DNA from: Fundidesulfovibrio magnetotacticus
GTDB lineage: Bacteria; Desulfobacterota; Desulfovibrionia; Desulfovibrionales; Desulfovibrionaceae
Length of the DNA stretch: 64,000 bases
NCBI RefSeq assembly: GCF_013019105.1
Contig: NZ_BLTE01000004.1
Span: 62,001 to 126,000, forward strand
Direction: 5' to 3'
Shown here: positions 34,504 to 42,550 of the stretch, piece after piece
Position numbering within the stretch: the first letter of the stretch is position 1
Layout of the letters: every line of letters starts with the position of its first letter
Translations under genes and position numbers: made by a program
The notes under the pieces: generated by a model
Database searches by the model: none
What the model was told of the DNA's origin: nothing
The model's input: the letters and a program-made list of their open reading frames with translations, nothing else

Positions 34504-35492
34504 GCCACGTCTCCCGTCGCTCGGATGGTGAAGACCGTCTTGCCGTGCGTGCGGCCCTGCTCCATGTCCCGGAAGGCTTCCTCCGCGCGTTCGAGGGGCA
34601 GCACGCGTCCGATCTCCGGGGTGACCCGGTTGGCGGCCAGGAAGCGCATCATGGCCCGGAAATCCTCCAGGCTGCCCATGATGGACCCGCGCAGCGTGAT
34701 CTGCCGGGCGATGAGGGGCAGAAGGTCCAGCGAGACCTTCATGCCCGAGGTGCCCCCCGTGACCACCACCGTGCCGCCGCGTTCCACCCACTCCAGGGAA
34801 TGCTCCCATGTGGCCGCGCCCACGTTGTCCACCACGGCCTGGACCTTGCGCGGCAGGGGCTCGCCGGAGGCGAAGACCCGGTGAGCCCCAAGCTTTTCGG
34901 CAAGCTCCCGCCCGACCGGATGGCGGCTGGTGGCGAACACCTCGAAACCCGCGGCCCGGCCAAGCTGGATCAGCGCCGTGGACATCCCGCCCGAAGCCCC
35001 CTGGACCAGCAGCGTGCCCCCGGGGCGCAGGCCCGAGGCGTGGAACAGTGCCTTCCACGCCGTGAGCCAGGCCGTGCCCAGCACCGAGGCGTGCAGGGGC
35101 GAAAGCCCCTCGGGCAGGGGCACGGCGTTGCGCCGGGGCACGGCGGCAAAGCGCGAGAACACGCCCTGGGCGAATTCCCCAAGGATGGACCATTCCGGGT
35201 CCAGGGTCTCGTCGCCGCGCCAGCCGGGCGAGCCCAGCATGGGGTAGAGGGCCACGGGCGTGCCGTCGTCCAGGAGCCCGGCCCCGTCGTTGCCCAGGAT
35301 CAGGGGGAAGGCGAGCCCCCGCGGGTGGGCCGTGATGCCGCGAAGGGTAAAGAGGTCGTGCCGGTTCAGGCTGGCGTGGGTCATGCGCACGCGCACCCAG
35401 CCGTCCGGGATGTCGGGATCTGGGCGCTCACCCAGTCGCAGGGCGGCAAGCGGGTCTTGAGGGGAGGGGTGGTCTGCGTAGACGGCGAACAT
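34500..35492 (-). CDS. Medium-chain zinc-less dehydrogenase / quinone oxidoreductase-like
   Basis: 330 residues of the MDR superfamily: an N-terminal GroES-like part (SLNRHDLFTLRG, LGNDGAGLLDDGTPV) and a Rossmann part with LLVQGASGGMSTALIQLGRA and VVDNVGAATWEHSL. The catalytic zinc ligands of alcohol dehydrogenases are missing, so it resembles quinone oxidoreductase or enoyl reductases that use NADPH. Overlaps the NTF2-like gene. It faces a WYL-type regulator upstream, but no direct evidence of control. Confidence 0.87.
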   Translation of the reverse strand: MFAVYADHPSPQDPLAALRLGERPDPDIPDGWVRVRMTHASLNRHDLFTLRGITAHPRGLAFPLILGNDGAGLLDDGTPVALYPMLGSPGWRGDETLDPEWSILGEFAQGVFSRFAAVPRRNAVPLPEGLSPLHASVLGTAWLTAWKALFHASGLRPGGTLLVQGASGGMSTALIQLGRAAGFEVFATSRHPVGRELAEKLGAHRVFASGEPLPRKVQAVVDNVGAATWEHSLEWVERGGTVVVTGGTSGMKVSLDLLPLIARQITLRGSIMGSLEDFRAMMRFLAANRVTPEIGRVLPLERAEEAFRDMEQGRTHGKTVFTIRATGDVA

Positions 35493-35566
35493 GGCGTGCT
35501 CCTTTGGTGTTGGCGGACCGGTCGCGGCCCGGGAAGCACCCTAAGGGCATGCCCTGTCAGAATCCG

Positions 35567-36262
35567 TCAGGAGCGTTCCGCGTCCGTCATGCGCTCCCGC
35601 CAGGCCTTGAGCAGCGCGCCCCTGCGTCCGGGGTAGGTCTCGCCCGTGGGTCTGGCATCCAGCACGCGGTCCGTGCGGAAGGTGCGCACGTCGCCGCGCA
35701 GTTCGCACCAGGCCGCCACCACGCGGGCCTGGTCCAGGAATCCGAGCGCCAGCGGCCAGACCACGCGCTCGGAGCGCAGGCCCTGGGCATCCTCGTAGGC
35801 GATGCGCACCTTCTCCTGGTCGCGGATGGCAGCCCGCCAGCGGTCCAGTCCCACGCGGCCCTCGGGGAACCCGGGGCCGCGCGGACCGGGCAGCACCGAG
35901 GGGTTGCGCAGGACATCCAGGCCCGAGGGCGGCAGCACGGCCTCCACCTTGGCCAGGGCGCGGGAGGCGGCCCCGGCCAGGAGCGGGTCGCCCAGGCGGT
36001 CCACGGTCTCCAGGCCAAGGAGCACGGCCTCCAGTTCCTCGCGCGTGAACATGAGCGGCGGCAGGAAGTAGCCGGGGCGCAGCATGTAGCCCTGCCCTGC
36101 CTCGCCCTGGATGGGCGCGCCCTGGGCCGTCAGGTCCGCGACGTAGCGGTAGAGGGTGCGCTCCGACACGCCCAGCTCCCCGGCCAGGAAGCGCGCCGTG
36201 GCCGGGCGCGAGCGGCCGCGCAGCAGCTGGAGCAAGGTCAGCAGGCGCGCGGAGCGGGACAC
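35567..36262 (-). CDS. WYL-domain transcriptional regulator (YafY type)
   Basis: 231 residues: N-terminal winged HTH (SARLLTLLQLLRGRS, LGVSERTLYRYVADL) and a C-terminal WYL-like domain (VRIAYEDAQGLRSERVVWPL, RVVAAWCELRGDVRTFRTDR). GTG start chosen because GGGAGGGAGGACGC precedes it and the HTH begins there. The start lies within the 3' end of the LysR-type gene (25-nt overlap). WYL regulators sense small ligands or nucleic acids; target unknown, possibly the adjacent MDR/NTF2 genes. Confidence 0.88.
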   Translation of the reverse strand: MSRSARLLTLLQLLRGRSRPATARFLAGELGVSERTLYRYVADLTAQGAPIQGEAGQGYMLRPGYFLPPLMFTREELEAVLLGLETVDRLGDPLLAGAASRALAKVEAVLPPSGLDVLRNPSVLPGPRGPGFPEGRVGLDRWRAAIRDQEKVRIAYEDAQGLRSERVVWPLALGFLDQARVVAAWCELRGDVRTFRTDRVLDARPTGETYPGRRGALLKAWRERMTDAERS

Positions 36263-37122
36263 GCGTCCTCCCTCCCGGCCAGCATGGCCCGCAGCGCCGC
36301 CAGCGGCCCGTGCGGATTGCCCGCGCGCCACACCAGCGACGTGGCCGCCCGGGCCACCTCGGGCGGCAGGGCGTGCAGGCTCACCCCGGGAACGCCCGAG
36401 AGCACCCCCGCCACCGAGCGCGGCATGATGGCCACCCCCATGCCCGAGGCCGCGCAGCCCAGCATGGTCTGGTAGGAGCCCAACTCCACCACGCGCCCCG
36501 GCGCTCCGGCCGCGCCCGCCCATTCCTCCAGGCGTCGGCGGTAGGCGCAGCCGTGTTGGAACACCAGCAGGGCGCTCCCGGCCAGGTCGGCGGGCTGGCG
36601 GATGGGCGCGCGTCCGGCCGGGGCCGCCAGCACAAGCTCCTCCTCGAAGGCGGGCAGGCGTTCGATGCCCGGCTCGGTGACGGGCTCGCTCACGAAGGCG
36701 GCGTCCAGCTCGCAGGCCTGCACGGCGCGCAGCAGATCCCCGGTGGTCCCGGAGCGCAATTCCAGGCGCACGTCGGGATGGCGCGCGTGGTAGGCCCCCA
36801 GCAACTCCGGCAGGCGCGAGGCCGAGGTGCTCTCCATGGCCCCCAGCCGGAACGGACCGGCCGCCCGGCCGCCGGAGACCGCCGAGCGGGCCTCCTCGGC
36901 CAGGTCCAGGATGCGCCCGGCGTAGTCCAGGAGCGTGCGCCCGGCCGAGGTGAGGAGCATGCGCCGCCCCCGGCGCTCGAAAAGCTCCACGCCGAGGGAA
37001 TCCTCCAGCCCGCGCAGCCGCGCCGAGACGCCAGACTGCACCTTGTTGAGCCTGCGCGCCGCGCCCGTGACCCCGCCGGAGCGGGCCACGGCCTGGAAAA
37101 CCGTGAGGTCCGTGAGGTCCAT
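36238..37122 (-). CDS. LysR-family transcriptional regulator
   Basis: 294 residues. N-terminal HTH (TDLTVFQAVARSGGVTGAAR, RLNKVQSGVSARLRGLEDSL, GVELFERRGRR) and a C-terminal periplasmic-binding-like effector domain (GAMESTSASRLPELLGAYHA, ASGMGVAIMPRS). It stands divergent from the EamA exporter gene. LysR regulators usually control the divergent neighbour, and the 118-nt gap fits. The AT-rich piece AATGATCATTTTACAC there is a candidate binding and promoter zone. Confidence 0.92.
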   Translation of the reverse strand: MDLTDLTVFQAVARSGGVTGAARRLNKVQSGVSARLRGLEDSLGVELFERRGRRMLLTSAGRTLLDYAGRILDLAEEARSAVSGGRAAGPFRLGAMESTSASRLPELLGAYHARHPDVRLELRSGTTGDLLRAVQACELDAAFVSEPVTEPGIERLPAFEEELVLAAPAGRAPIRQPADLAGSALLVFQHGCAYRRRLEEWAGAAGAPGRVVELGSYQTMLGCAASGMGVAIMPRSVAGVLSGVPGVSLHALPPEVARAATSLVWRAGNPHGPLAALRAMLAGREDACPAPRAC

Positions 37123-37240
37123 TGTTCACCTTTTGCGAATGGCAGATTCAGTAATGATCATTTTACACGAAGGTCCAGGAGGGTGCAAGGTGAGGGCGAG
37201 GGGAGCGGGAAGCCGCCTGCTCCGGCCTCGAAGGAGTCGC

Positions 37241-38140
37241 ATGCGCAAAGGGTATCTCACGGGGCTCACGGTGGTCGGGTTCTGGGCTGCGTTCATGCTG
37301 GTGAGCCGTCTGGGATTGGCCGGACCCACGGCGCTCTCGCCCTGGGACATCCTGGCGCTGCGCCTGGCGGCGGCGTCGCTTACGCTCGCGCCCTTCTGCG
37401 GCGGGCTGGGCCGGGAGGTCTGGGGCTCGTGGCGGGTGTGGACCCTGGCGGCCCTGGGCGGACCGGCGTATGGTCTCACGGTGTACTGGGGGTTCCGGCT
37501 GGCCCCGGCCACCCACGGGGCGCTCCTGTTTCCGGGCGTGCTGCCCTTCGCCGCGGCCTTCCTGGGCTGGGCGCTCCTGGGCGCGCGGCCCGGGGCGGCG
37601 CAGTGGCGCGGCCTGGGGCTGGTGGCCCTTGGCCTGGCGTGCCTGAGCTGGGTCTCGTGGAGCGGGGGCGCGGGCGAAGGCGTGCGGGCGGGGGACGCGC
37701 TTTTTCTTGCGGCGGCCCTGAGCTGGGCGCTCTACGGGGTGCTGGCCCGGCGCTGGGGCGTGGCGGCCTGGACGCTCACCCGGGCGGCGGCGGTGTGCGC
37801 GGCCGCGCTCTACCTGCCGGTCTACGCGCTCTGGCTGCCCAAGGGTCTTGCCGGGGCAGGCTGGCCGGAGCTGGCGGGCCAGGCCCTCTATCACGGCGTG
37901 GTGACCACCGTCTTGGTGATGTGGCTCTACCTGCGCGCCCAGGAATCCCTGGGGCCCGCGCGCATGGGGGCGCTGATGGCCCTTGTCCCGGCGGTGTCCG
38001 GGGGGCTGGCGGCGCTTTTGCTGGGCGAGGAACTGCCCCCGGCCCTGGCCGTGGGGCTCGCAAGCGTGAGCGCCGGGGCCTGGCTGGCCTCCGGGGCCGC
38101 GAAACCCTCAACAGGAAGGAGCGTGCCGTGCCCTACGTGA
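37241..38140 (+). CDS. EamA/DMT-superfamily exporter
   Basis: 299 residues with ten hydrophobic segments in two EamA repeats, as in RhaT/YdcZ-type drug/metabolite transporters. Start ATG at 37241 follows AAGGAG with ideal spacing. It is divergent from the LysR regulator and overlaps the tautomerase gene by 13 nt. Substrate unknown; together with a 4-oxalocrotonate-type tautomerase it might export an aromatic or amino-acid-like metabolite. That is an inference from position only. Confidence 0.9.
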   Translation: MRKGYLTGLTVVGFWAAFMLVSRLGLAGPTALSPWDILALRLAAASLTLAPFCGGLGREVWGSWRVWTLAALGGPAYGLTVYWGFRLAPATHGALLFPGVLPFAAAFLGWALLGARPGAAQWRGLGLVALGLACLSWVSWSGGAGEGVRAGDALFLAAALSWALYGVLARRWGVAAWTLTRAAAVCAAALYLPVYALWLPKGLAGAGWPELAGQALYHGVVTTVLVMWLYLRAQESLGPARMGALMALVPAVSGGLAALLLGEELPPALAVGLASVSAGAWLASGAAKPSTGRSVPCPT

Positions 38141-38331
38141 ACATCAAGATTACCCAGGAGGGGGCCACCCCCGAGGCCAAGGCCAAACTCATCGAGGGCG
38201 TCACGGCCCTGCTGCGCGACGTGCTGGGCAAGAACCCCGCCACCACGGTGGTGGTCATCGACGAGGTGCCCACGGACAACTGGGGCATCGGCGGCGAGAC
38301 GGTCACGGTGCGTCGCGCCCGGGGGGCCTGA
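38128..38331 (+). CDS. 4-oxalocrotonate tautomerase-family protein
   Basis: 67 residues starting (GTG)PYVNIKITQEGATPEAK; the catalytic Pro1 follows the initiator. Typical tautomerase segment LIEGVTALLRDVLGKNPATT and VVIDEVPTDNWGIGG. These small hexameric enzymes use the N-terminal Pro as base to tautomerise dienol/ketone substrates. GGAAGGAGC is the ribosome site, and the gene overlaps the exporter by 13 nt. Confidence 0.9.
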   Translation: MPYVNIKITQEGATPEAKAKLIEGVTALLRDVLGKNPATTVVVIDEVPTDNWGIGGETVTVRRARGA

Positions 38332-38380
38332 GCGCCGGGGCCGGGAGCCGGGGCGTACGCGGGCGTGCGCCCCGCGCCGG

Positions 38381-38977
38381 TCAAGACCCCAGGATCATGT
38401 CCGCCAGGTCGTCCCCGAAGGCCCGGGCCTTGTCCATGGCGGCCTGGTCGCGGACCACGCCGCCCGGGGGGTAGTGGCACTGGGGGAACAGGCGCGAGAG
38501 GTAGGGCGAGCCGATGCGCTTGGCCGGGATGGCCCATTGCCTGTCCAGCACCTCCAGGTTCTCTTCCACGATGCCCCCGCCCGTGGCCAGCAGCGCCCAG
38601 GGCTTGCCCGCCAGGGGCGAGATGAGCGAGTGGTCCGGTGCGAACTTGATGAGGCTGAAGATGCGGTCGATGAACGCCTTCACCTGGGCCGGGTGGCTGA
38701 ACCAGTAGACGGGCGTGGCCAGCACCAGGGCGTCGAAACCGGGCAGGGAGTTCACGGCTCGGGCCAGGGCGTCGTCCACGTGGCAGCCGTAGCCCGGGCT
38801 TTTCTGGCATTTGTGGCAGGCGATGCAGCCGGGGTGGCTGAACTCCAGGCGGGGGGCGTCGATCTCGCTGGGCGTCACGCCCCGGGAGGCCAGGCACTCC
38901 ATGGCCGCACGGGCCAGCGCGGCGGTGTTGCCCTTCCTGCGGGGGCTGCCGAGGACGAAAACGGCGGTCTTGCTCAT
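38381..38977 (-). CDS. Iron-sulfur flavoprotein-like NAD(P)H/FMN reductase
   Basis: 198 residues of the flavodoxin-like fold: FVLGSPRRKGNTAALARA is the FMN phosphate loop. A compact Cys motif C-x2-C-x2-C-x7-C (GCIACHKCQKSPGYGC) matches the 4Fe-4S site of archaeal/bacterial iron-sulfur flavoproteins. Later segments LVLATPVYWFSHPAQVKAFI and ALLATGGG are usual. A two-electron to one-electron redox converter, useful for oxygen or peroxide defence in anaerobes. Its stop is 14 nt from the ABC transporter start-facing neighbour; both are on the same strand with the transporter upstream. Confidence 0.88.
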   Translation of the reverse strand: MSKTAVFVLGSPRRKGNTAALARAAMECLASRGVTPSEIDAPRLEFSHPGCIACHKCQKSPGYGCHVDDALARAVNSLPGFDALVLATPVYWFSHPAQVKAFIDRIFSLIKFAPDHSLISPLAGKPWALLATGGGIVEENLEVLDRQWAIPAKRIGSPYLSRLFPQCHYPPGGVVRDQAAMDKARAFGDDLADMILGS

Positions 38978-38991
38978 GGGCTCCTCCGGGG

Positions 38992-40722
38992 TCAGTGGGA
39001 TTCGACGAGGCGGGCCGTTCCGGGGCGTCCGCCCGTGAGCGCCAGCCTGCGGGCGTGGAAAGCCTCCAGGGTGCCCCTGTGGCCCACGCTCACCACGGCG
39101 GCGTGGGGCAGGGTCTCGCGAAGGAGGGCGTAGAGGGCCTCCTCCCCGGCCTCGTCCACGGCCGAGGTGGCCTCGTCCAGGAAGACGAAGTCCGGGGCCT
39201 GGAGGATCAGCCGGGCGAAGGCCAGACGCTGCTGTTCGCCGGGGGAGAGTTCCTGGGGCCAGTAGGCCGTGTGGTCCAGGCGCTCGCCCAGGCGCTCCAG
39301 GCCGCAGAGGGCCAGGGCCTGGCGCATGGCCTCGTCGGGGATGCCCTCGTGCGGCGAGGGGTAGCTGAGCGTCTGGCGCAGCGTGCCCAGGGGCAGGTAG
39401 GGCCGCTGGGGCAGGAACATCAGGGAATGGTCCCCGGGAAGCAGAATGCGCCCGCGCCCCTCGGGCCAGAGACCGGCCACGGCGCGCAACAGCGTGGACT
39501 TGCCCGAACCCGTGGGGCCGGTGACCAGCAACGTGTCGCCCGGCTCCACGCGCAGGTGCACGCCGCGCAGCAGGGGCTCGCCGCCGGGGAGGTCGATGTC
39601 CACGTCGAGCAGATCCAGCACGGGCCAGGCGCCGACCTCGGAGCGCAGGGCGTCCGGGTTCTCGCGCCGTGCGCGGGCCTCGTCCATGGCGCGGCGGAAG
39701 GTGGTCAGGCGGTCCACGGTGGCCTTCCAGGAGGCCAGTTCGGTGAAGGCGTCCACGAACCAGCTGAGCGCGCCCTGCACCCGGGCGAAGGCCGAGGCCG
39801 TCTGCATGAGCCCGCCCAGTTGGATGGCCCCGGAGAAGTAGCGCGGCGCGGCGGCCAGGAAGGGGAACACCACGGCGGCCTGGGCGTAGGAGTTGGTGAG
39901 CCAGGCCAGGGCCTTGCGCCGTCTCATGATGGCCCACCAGTTCTGCACCACGTTGGCGAAGCGGGCGCGGAAGATGCCCGCCTCGTCGGCCTCGCCGCTG
40001 ATCAGGGCCACGCCCTCGGCGTTCTCGCGCAGGCGCACCAGGCTGAAGCGGAAGTCGGCCTCGTAGCGCTGCTGGTTGAAGTTGAGCGTCACCAGGGGGC
40101 GGCCCACGCGCTTGGTGAGCCACGTGCCCAGCACCGCGTAGCAGAGCGCCACCCAGACCATGTAGCCGGGCACGCTGAACGCCCGGTCCCACAGCGTGAA
40201 CTCCAGCGACCCCGAGAGCCCCCAGAGTATGCCGATGAACGAGGCCAGCGAGACCACGGCCTCCAGGAACCCCAGCGTGAGCGTGAGCGTCTGGGTCACG
40301 AAGGCCCCGATGTCGTCGGCCATGCGCTGGTCGGGGTTGTCGGTGGCGCTTCCCCTGGTCTGGAGGTCGTAGTAGACGCGGTCCTTGAGCCACTGCTCCA
40401 GGTGGCGCTCGGTGAGCCAGCGCCGCCAGCGGATCTGGAGCATCTGGTTCAGGTAGAGCTGGTAGACCGCCACCACGATGTAGGCGAAGGCCAGCAGGCA
40501 GAAATACCCCAGCTGGCGGTAGAAGCCGTCCAGGTCGCGGTTCTGGAGGGAGTCGTAGAAGGCGTTGTTCCACTGGTTGAGGAGCACGGTGATGAACACG
40601 AGCGTGAGGCTCATGCACACGATGACCGCCAGCAGGCCGCGCCCGGCCCAGCGGTCCTCGGAGAACCAGTAGGGACGCGCCAGACGCCAGATGTCGCGCA
40701 GGAATTCGAGACGTTTGATCAT
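38992..40722 (-). CDS. SbmA/BacA-type ABC transporter (fused membrane and ATPase domains)
   Basis: 576 residues. N-terminal membrane domain with about six helices in the SbmA/BacA/YddA arrangement (RLARPYWFSEDRWAGRGLL, VFITVLLNQWNNAFYDSLQN), then an ATPase domain with Walker A TGPTGSGKSTLLRA, signature LSPGEQQRLAFARLI and Walker B FVFLDEATSAVD. This group moves peptides or very-long-chain fatty acids across the inner membrane. Start chosen at MIKRLEFL; an upstream ATG at 40734 also exists. Probably co-transcribed with the flavoprotein gene (14-nt gap). Confidence 0.92.
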   Translation of the reverse strand: MIKRLEFLRDIWRLARPYWFSEDRWAGRGLLAVIVCMSLTLVFITVLLNQWNNAFYDSLQNRDLDGFYRQLGYFCLLAFAYIVVAVYQLYLNQMLQIRWRRWLTERHLEQWLKDRVYYDLQTRGSATDNPDQRMADDIGAFVTQTLTLTLGFLEAVVSLASFIGILWGLSGSLEFTLWDRAFSVPGYMVWVALCYAVLGTWLTKRVGRPLVTLNFNQQRYEADFRFSLVRLRENAEGVALISGEADEAGIFRARFANVVQNWWAIMRRRKALAWLTNSYAQAAVVFPFLAAAPRYFSGAIQLGGLMQTASAFARVQGALSWFVDAFTELASWKATVDRLTTFRRAMDEARARRENPDALRSEVGAWPVLDLLDVDIDLPGGEPLLRGVHLRVEPGDTLLVTGPTGSGKSTLLRAVAGLWPEGRGRILLPGDHSLMFLPQRPYLPLGTLRQTLSYPSPHEGIPDEAMRQALALCGLERLGERLDHTAYWPQELSPGEQQRLAFARLILQAPDFVFLDEATSAVDEAGEEALYALLRETLPHAAVVSVGHRGTLEAFHARRLALTGGRPGTARLVESH

Positions 40723-40875
40723 GGGCGGGCACATAGCAGCAGGCGCGGGGGAACGCCAGCGCGGACGTTTGACGCGCAAGCCCGCTGCGACTAGGAGATG
40801 CCCATGGAAACGAGGGCTTGACGCCGGAGCCCCGGGGCCGTATCGCCCCCGCTTCCAGAAGAGAGGACATCCATC

Positions 40876-41895
40876 ATGCGATTCGTGGACGAAGCAGTAA
40901 TCACCGTGGCCTCGGGCAAGGGCGGCAGGGGCTGCGTGGCCTTCCGGCGCGAGAAGTTCATTCCCTTCGGCGGCCCCAACGGGGGCGACGGGGGCGACGG
41001 CGGCAACGTGGTGTTCCGCGTGTCCCCGAGCCTGCTCACCCTCTACGACCTGCGCCTCAAGCGCCGCTACGACGCCAAGAACGGCCAGCCCGGCCTGGGC
41101 AGCCAGTGCAACGGCCGCAACGCCGAGGATCTGGTGATCGAGGTGCCCCAGGGCACCCTGATCCACGAGCTCTCGGAAGAGGGCGAGCGCCTGGCGGCGG
41201 ACCTCACCGACATCGGGCAGGAATGGGTGGCCGCGCACGGCGGCCGGGGCGGCAAGGGCAACATGCACTTCAAGACCTCCACCAACCGCGCCCCGCGCTT
41301 CGCCCAGCCCGGCGAGCCTGGCGAGGAGAAGCGCCTGCGCCTGGAGCTGCGCCTGCTGGCCGAGGTGGGGATCATCGGGCTGCCCAACGCGGGCAAGTCC
41401 ACGCTCATTTCGGCGGTGTCGGCGGCAAGGCCCAAGATCGCCTCCTACCCCTTCACCACGCTCACCCCCAATCTGGGCGTGCTCCAGGGCGAGGACGGCG
41501 CGCAGCTGGTGGCCGCGGATATCCCCGGGCTCATCGAAGGCGCGCACGCGGGCCAGGGCCTGGGACACGACTTCCTCAAGCACGTGTCGCGCACGCGCCT
41601 GCTGGTGCACCTGCTCTCGGCCGAGGAGATCCAGGGCGACAACCCACTGGCCGGATTCGACCTGGTGGACGAGGAGCTCGTGCGCTACGACCCGGGACTG
41701 GCCGAACGCCCCCAGCTGCGCGCGGTGAACAAGGCCGATCTCCTGGCCCCCGATGCCCGCGAGGCCGTGCTGCGCGCGGCCCGGGAACGGGGCATGGAGC
41801 TGCGCCTGATCTCCGCCCTCACGGGCGAGGGCCTGGAGGAATTGGTGGCGGCCATGTGGGAAACGACGGCTAAGCTCAAGGAGACAAACACATGA
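40876..41895 (+). CDS. obgE: GTPase ObgE/CgtA
   Basis: 339 residues: Obg glycine-rich fold (ASGKGGRGCVAFRREKFIPF, GGDGGDGGNVVF) followed by the GTPase domain with GLPNAGKSTL, DIPGLIEGA and NKADLL. Obg binds the 50S subunit and couples ribosome assembly with growth and stress. The usual C-terminal extension is short. Its stop overlaps the start of the lipoprotein gene (ATGA). Confidence 0.96.
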   Translation: MRFVDEAVITVASGKGGRGCVAFRREKFIPFGGPNGGDGGDGGNVVFRVSPSLLTLYDLRLKRRYDAKNGQPGLGSQCNGRNAEDLVIEVPQGTLIHELSEEGERLAADLTDIGQEWVAAHGGRGGKGNMHFKTSTNRAPRFAQPGEPGEEKRLRLELRLLAEVGIIGLPNAGKSTLISAVSAARPKIASYPFTTLTPNLGVLQGEDGAQLVAADIPGLIEGAHAGQGLGHDFLKHVSRTRLLVHLLSAEEIQGDNPLAGFDLVDEELVRYDPGLAERPQLRAVNKADLLAPDAREAVLRAARERGMELRLISALTGEGLEELVAAMWETTAKLKETNT

Positions 41896-42476
41896 AACGC
41901 GTTCTTCCGTTGTTGGCTTTCCTGATCTTGCTTGCGGGCTGCTCCGCCGTGCCGCCCCAGAGCGTGACGCTCGCGCCCCAGGCCAAGGTTCCCACGGGCA
42001 ACGTGGGCAAGGGCAAGACCGTGGCCCTGCAGGTCTCGGACGCGCGTCACGGCCAGCCCATCGGCTACCGCAACGCGGACGGCTCGCGCACGGCGGCCAT
42101 CACCGTGGAAGGGGGCGACCTCTCCAAGCCCGTGGGCGAGGAAGTGATGAAGACCCTCTCCAACCTGGGCTTCAAGCCCGTGCCCTGGCAGGAGGGCGCG
42201 CCGCTCTCCCTCTCGGTGACGGTGCGCGAGCTGGCCTACACGGCCCAGTCGCTCACGGTGACGCGCAAGGTGACGGTGAAGTGCGTGCTGTCCGCCCGGG
42301 TGGTCAACGGCCCCGGCCGCTGGGAGGGTTCCTACCCCGTGACCCACGAAAAGGAGATGGCCCTGGCCCCGGACGAGAACGCCAACGCGCGCATGCTCAA
42401 CGACGTGCTGAGCGAGTCGCTCTCCATGCTCCTCTCCGACCCGGAGATGGTGCAGTACCTGGGCAAGGACAGGTAG
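41892..42476 (+). CDS. YajG-like outer-membrane lipoprotein
   Basis: 194 residues with a lipobox (LAFLILLAGC, Cys near residue 17). The mature domain begins PPQSVTLAPQAKVPTGN and shows the YajG pattern (KTVALQVSDARHGQPIGYRN, TLSNLGFKPV, ARMLNDVLSESLSMLLSDPE). Function of the family is unclear; periplasm-facing lipoprotein. Translation is coupled with obgE by a 4-nt overlap, and a 17-bp hairpin terminator follows. Confidence 0.85.
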   Translation: MKRVLPLLAFLILLAGCSAVPPQSVTLAPQAKVPTGNVGKGKTVALQVSDARHGQPIGYRNADGSRTAAITVEGGDLSKPVGEEVMKTLSNLGFKPVPWQEGAPLSLSVTVRELAYTAQSLTVTRKVTVKCVLSARVVNGPGRWEGSYPVTHEKEMALAPDENANARMLNDVLSESLSMLLSDPEMVQYLGKDR

Positions 42477-42495
42477 CGGCCACAAGGATTCCCGA

Positions 42496-42546
42496 CACGG
42501 CGGGCCTTCGCGACCTTTCGCGGAGGCCCGCCGTGCTTCGTTTTCC
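42496..42546 (+). terminator. Intrinsic terminator after obgE-lipoprotein
   Basis: A 17-bp stem CACGGCGGGCCTTCGCG (42496-42512) with CGCGGAGGCCCGCCGTG (42519-42535) containing one G-T pair, followed by CTTCGTTTTCC. Confidence 0.85.
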
Positions 42547-42550
42547 GCCT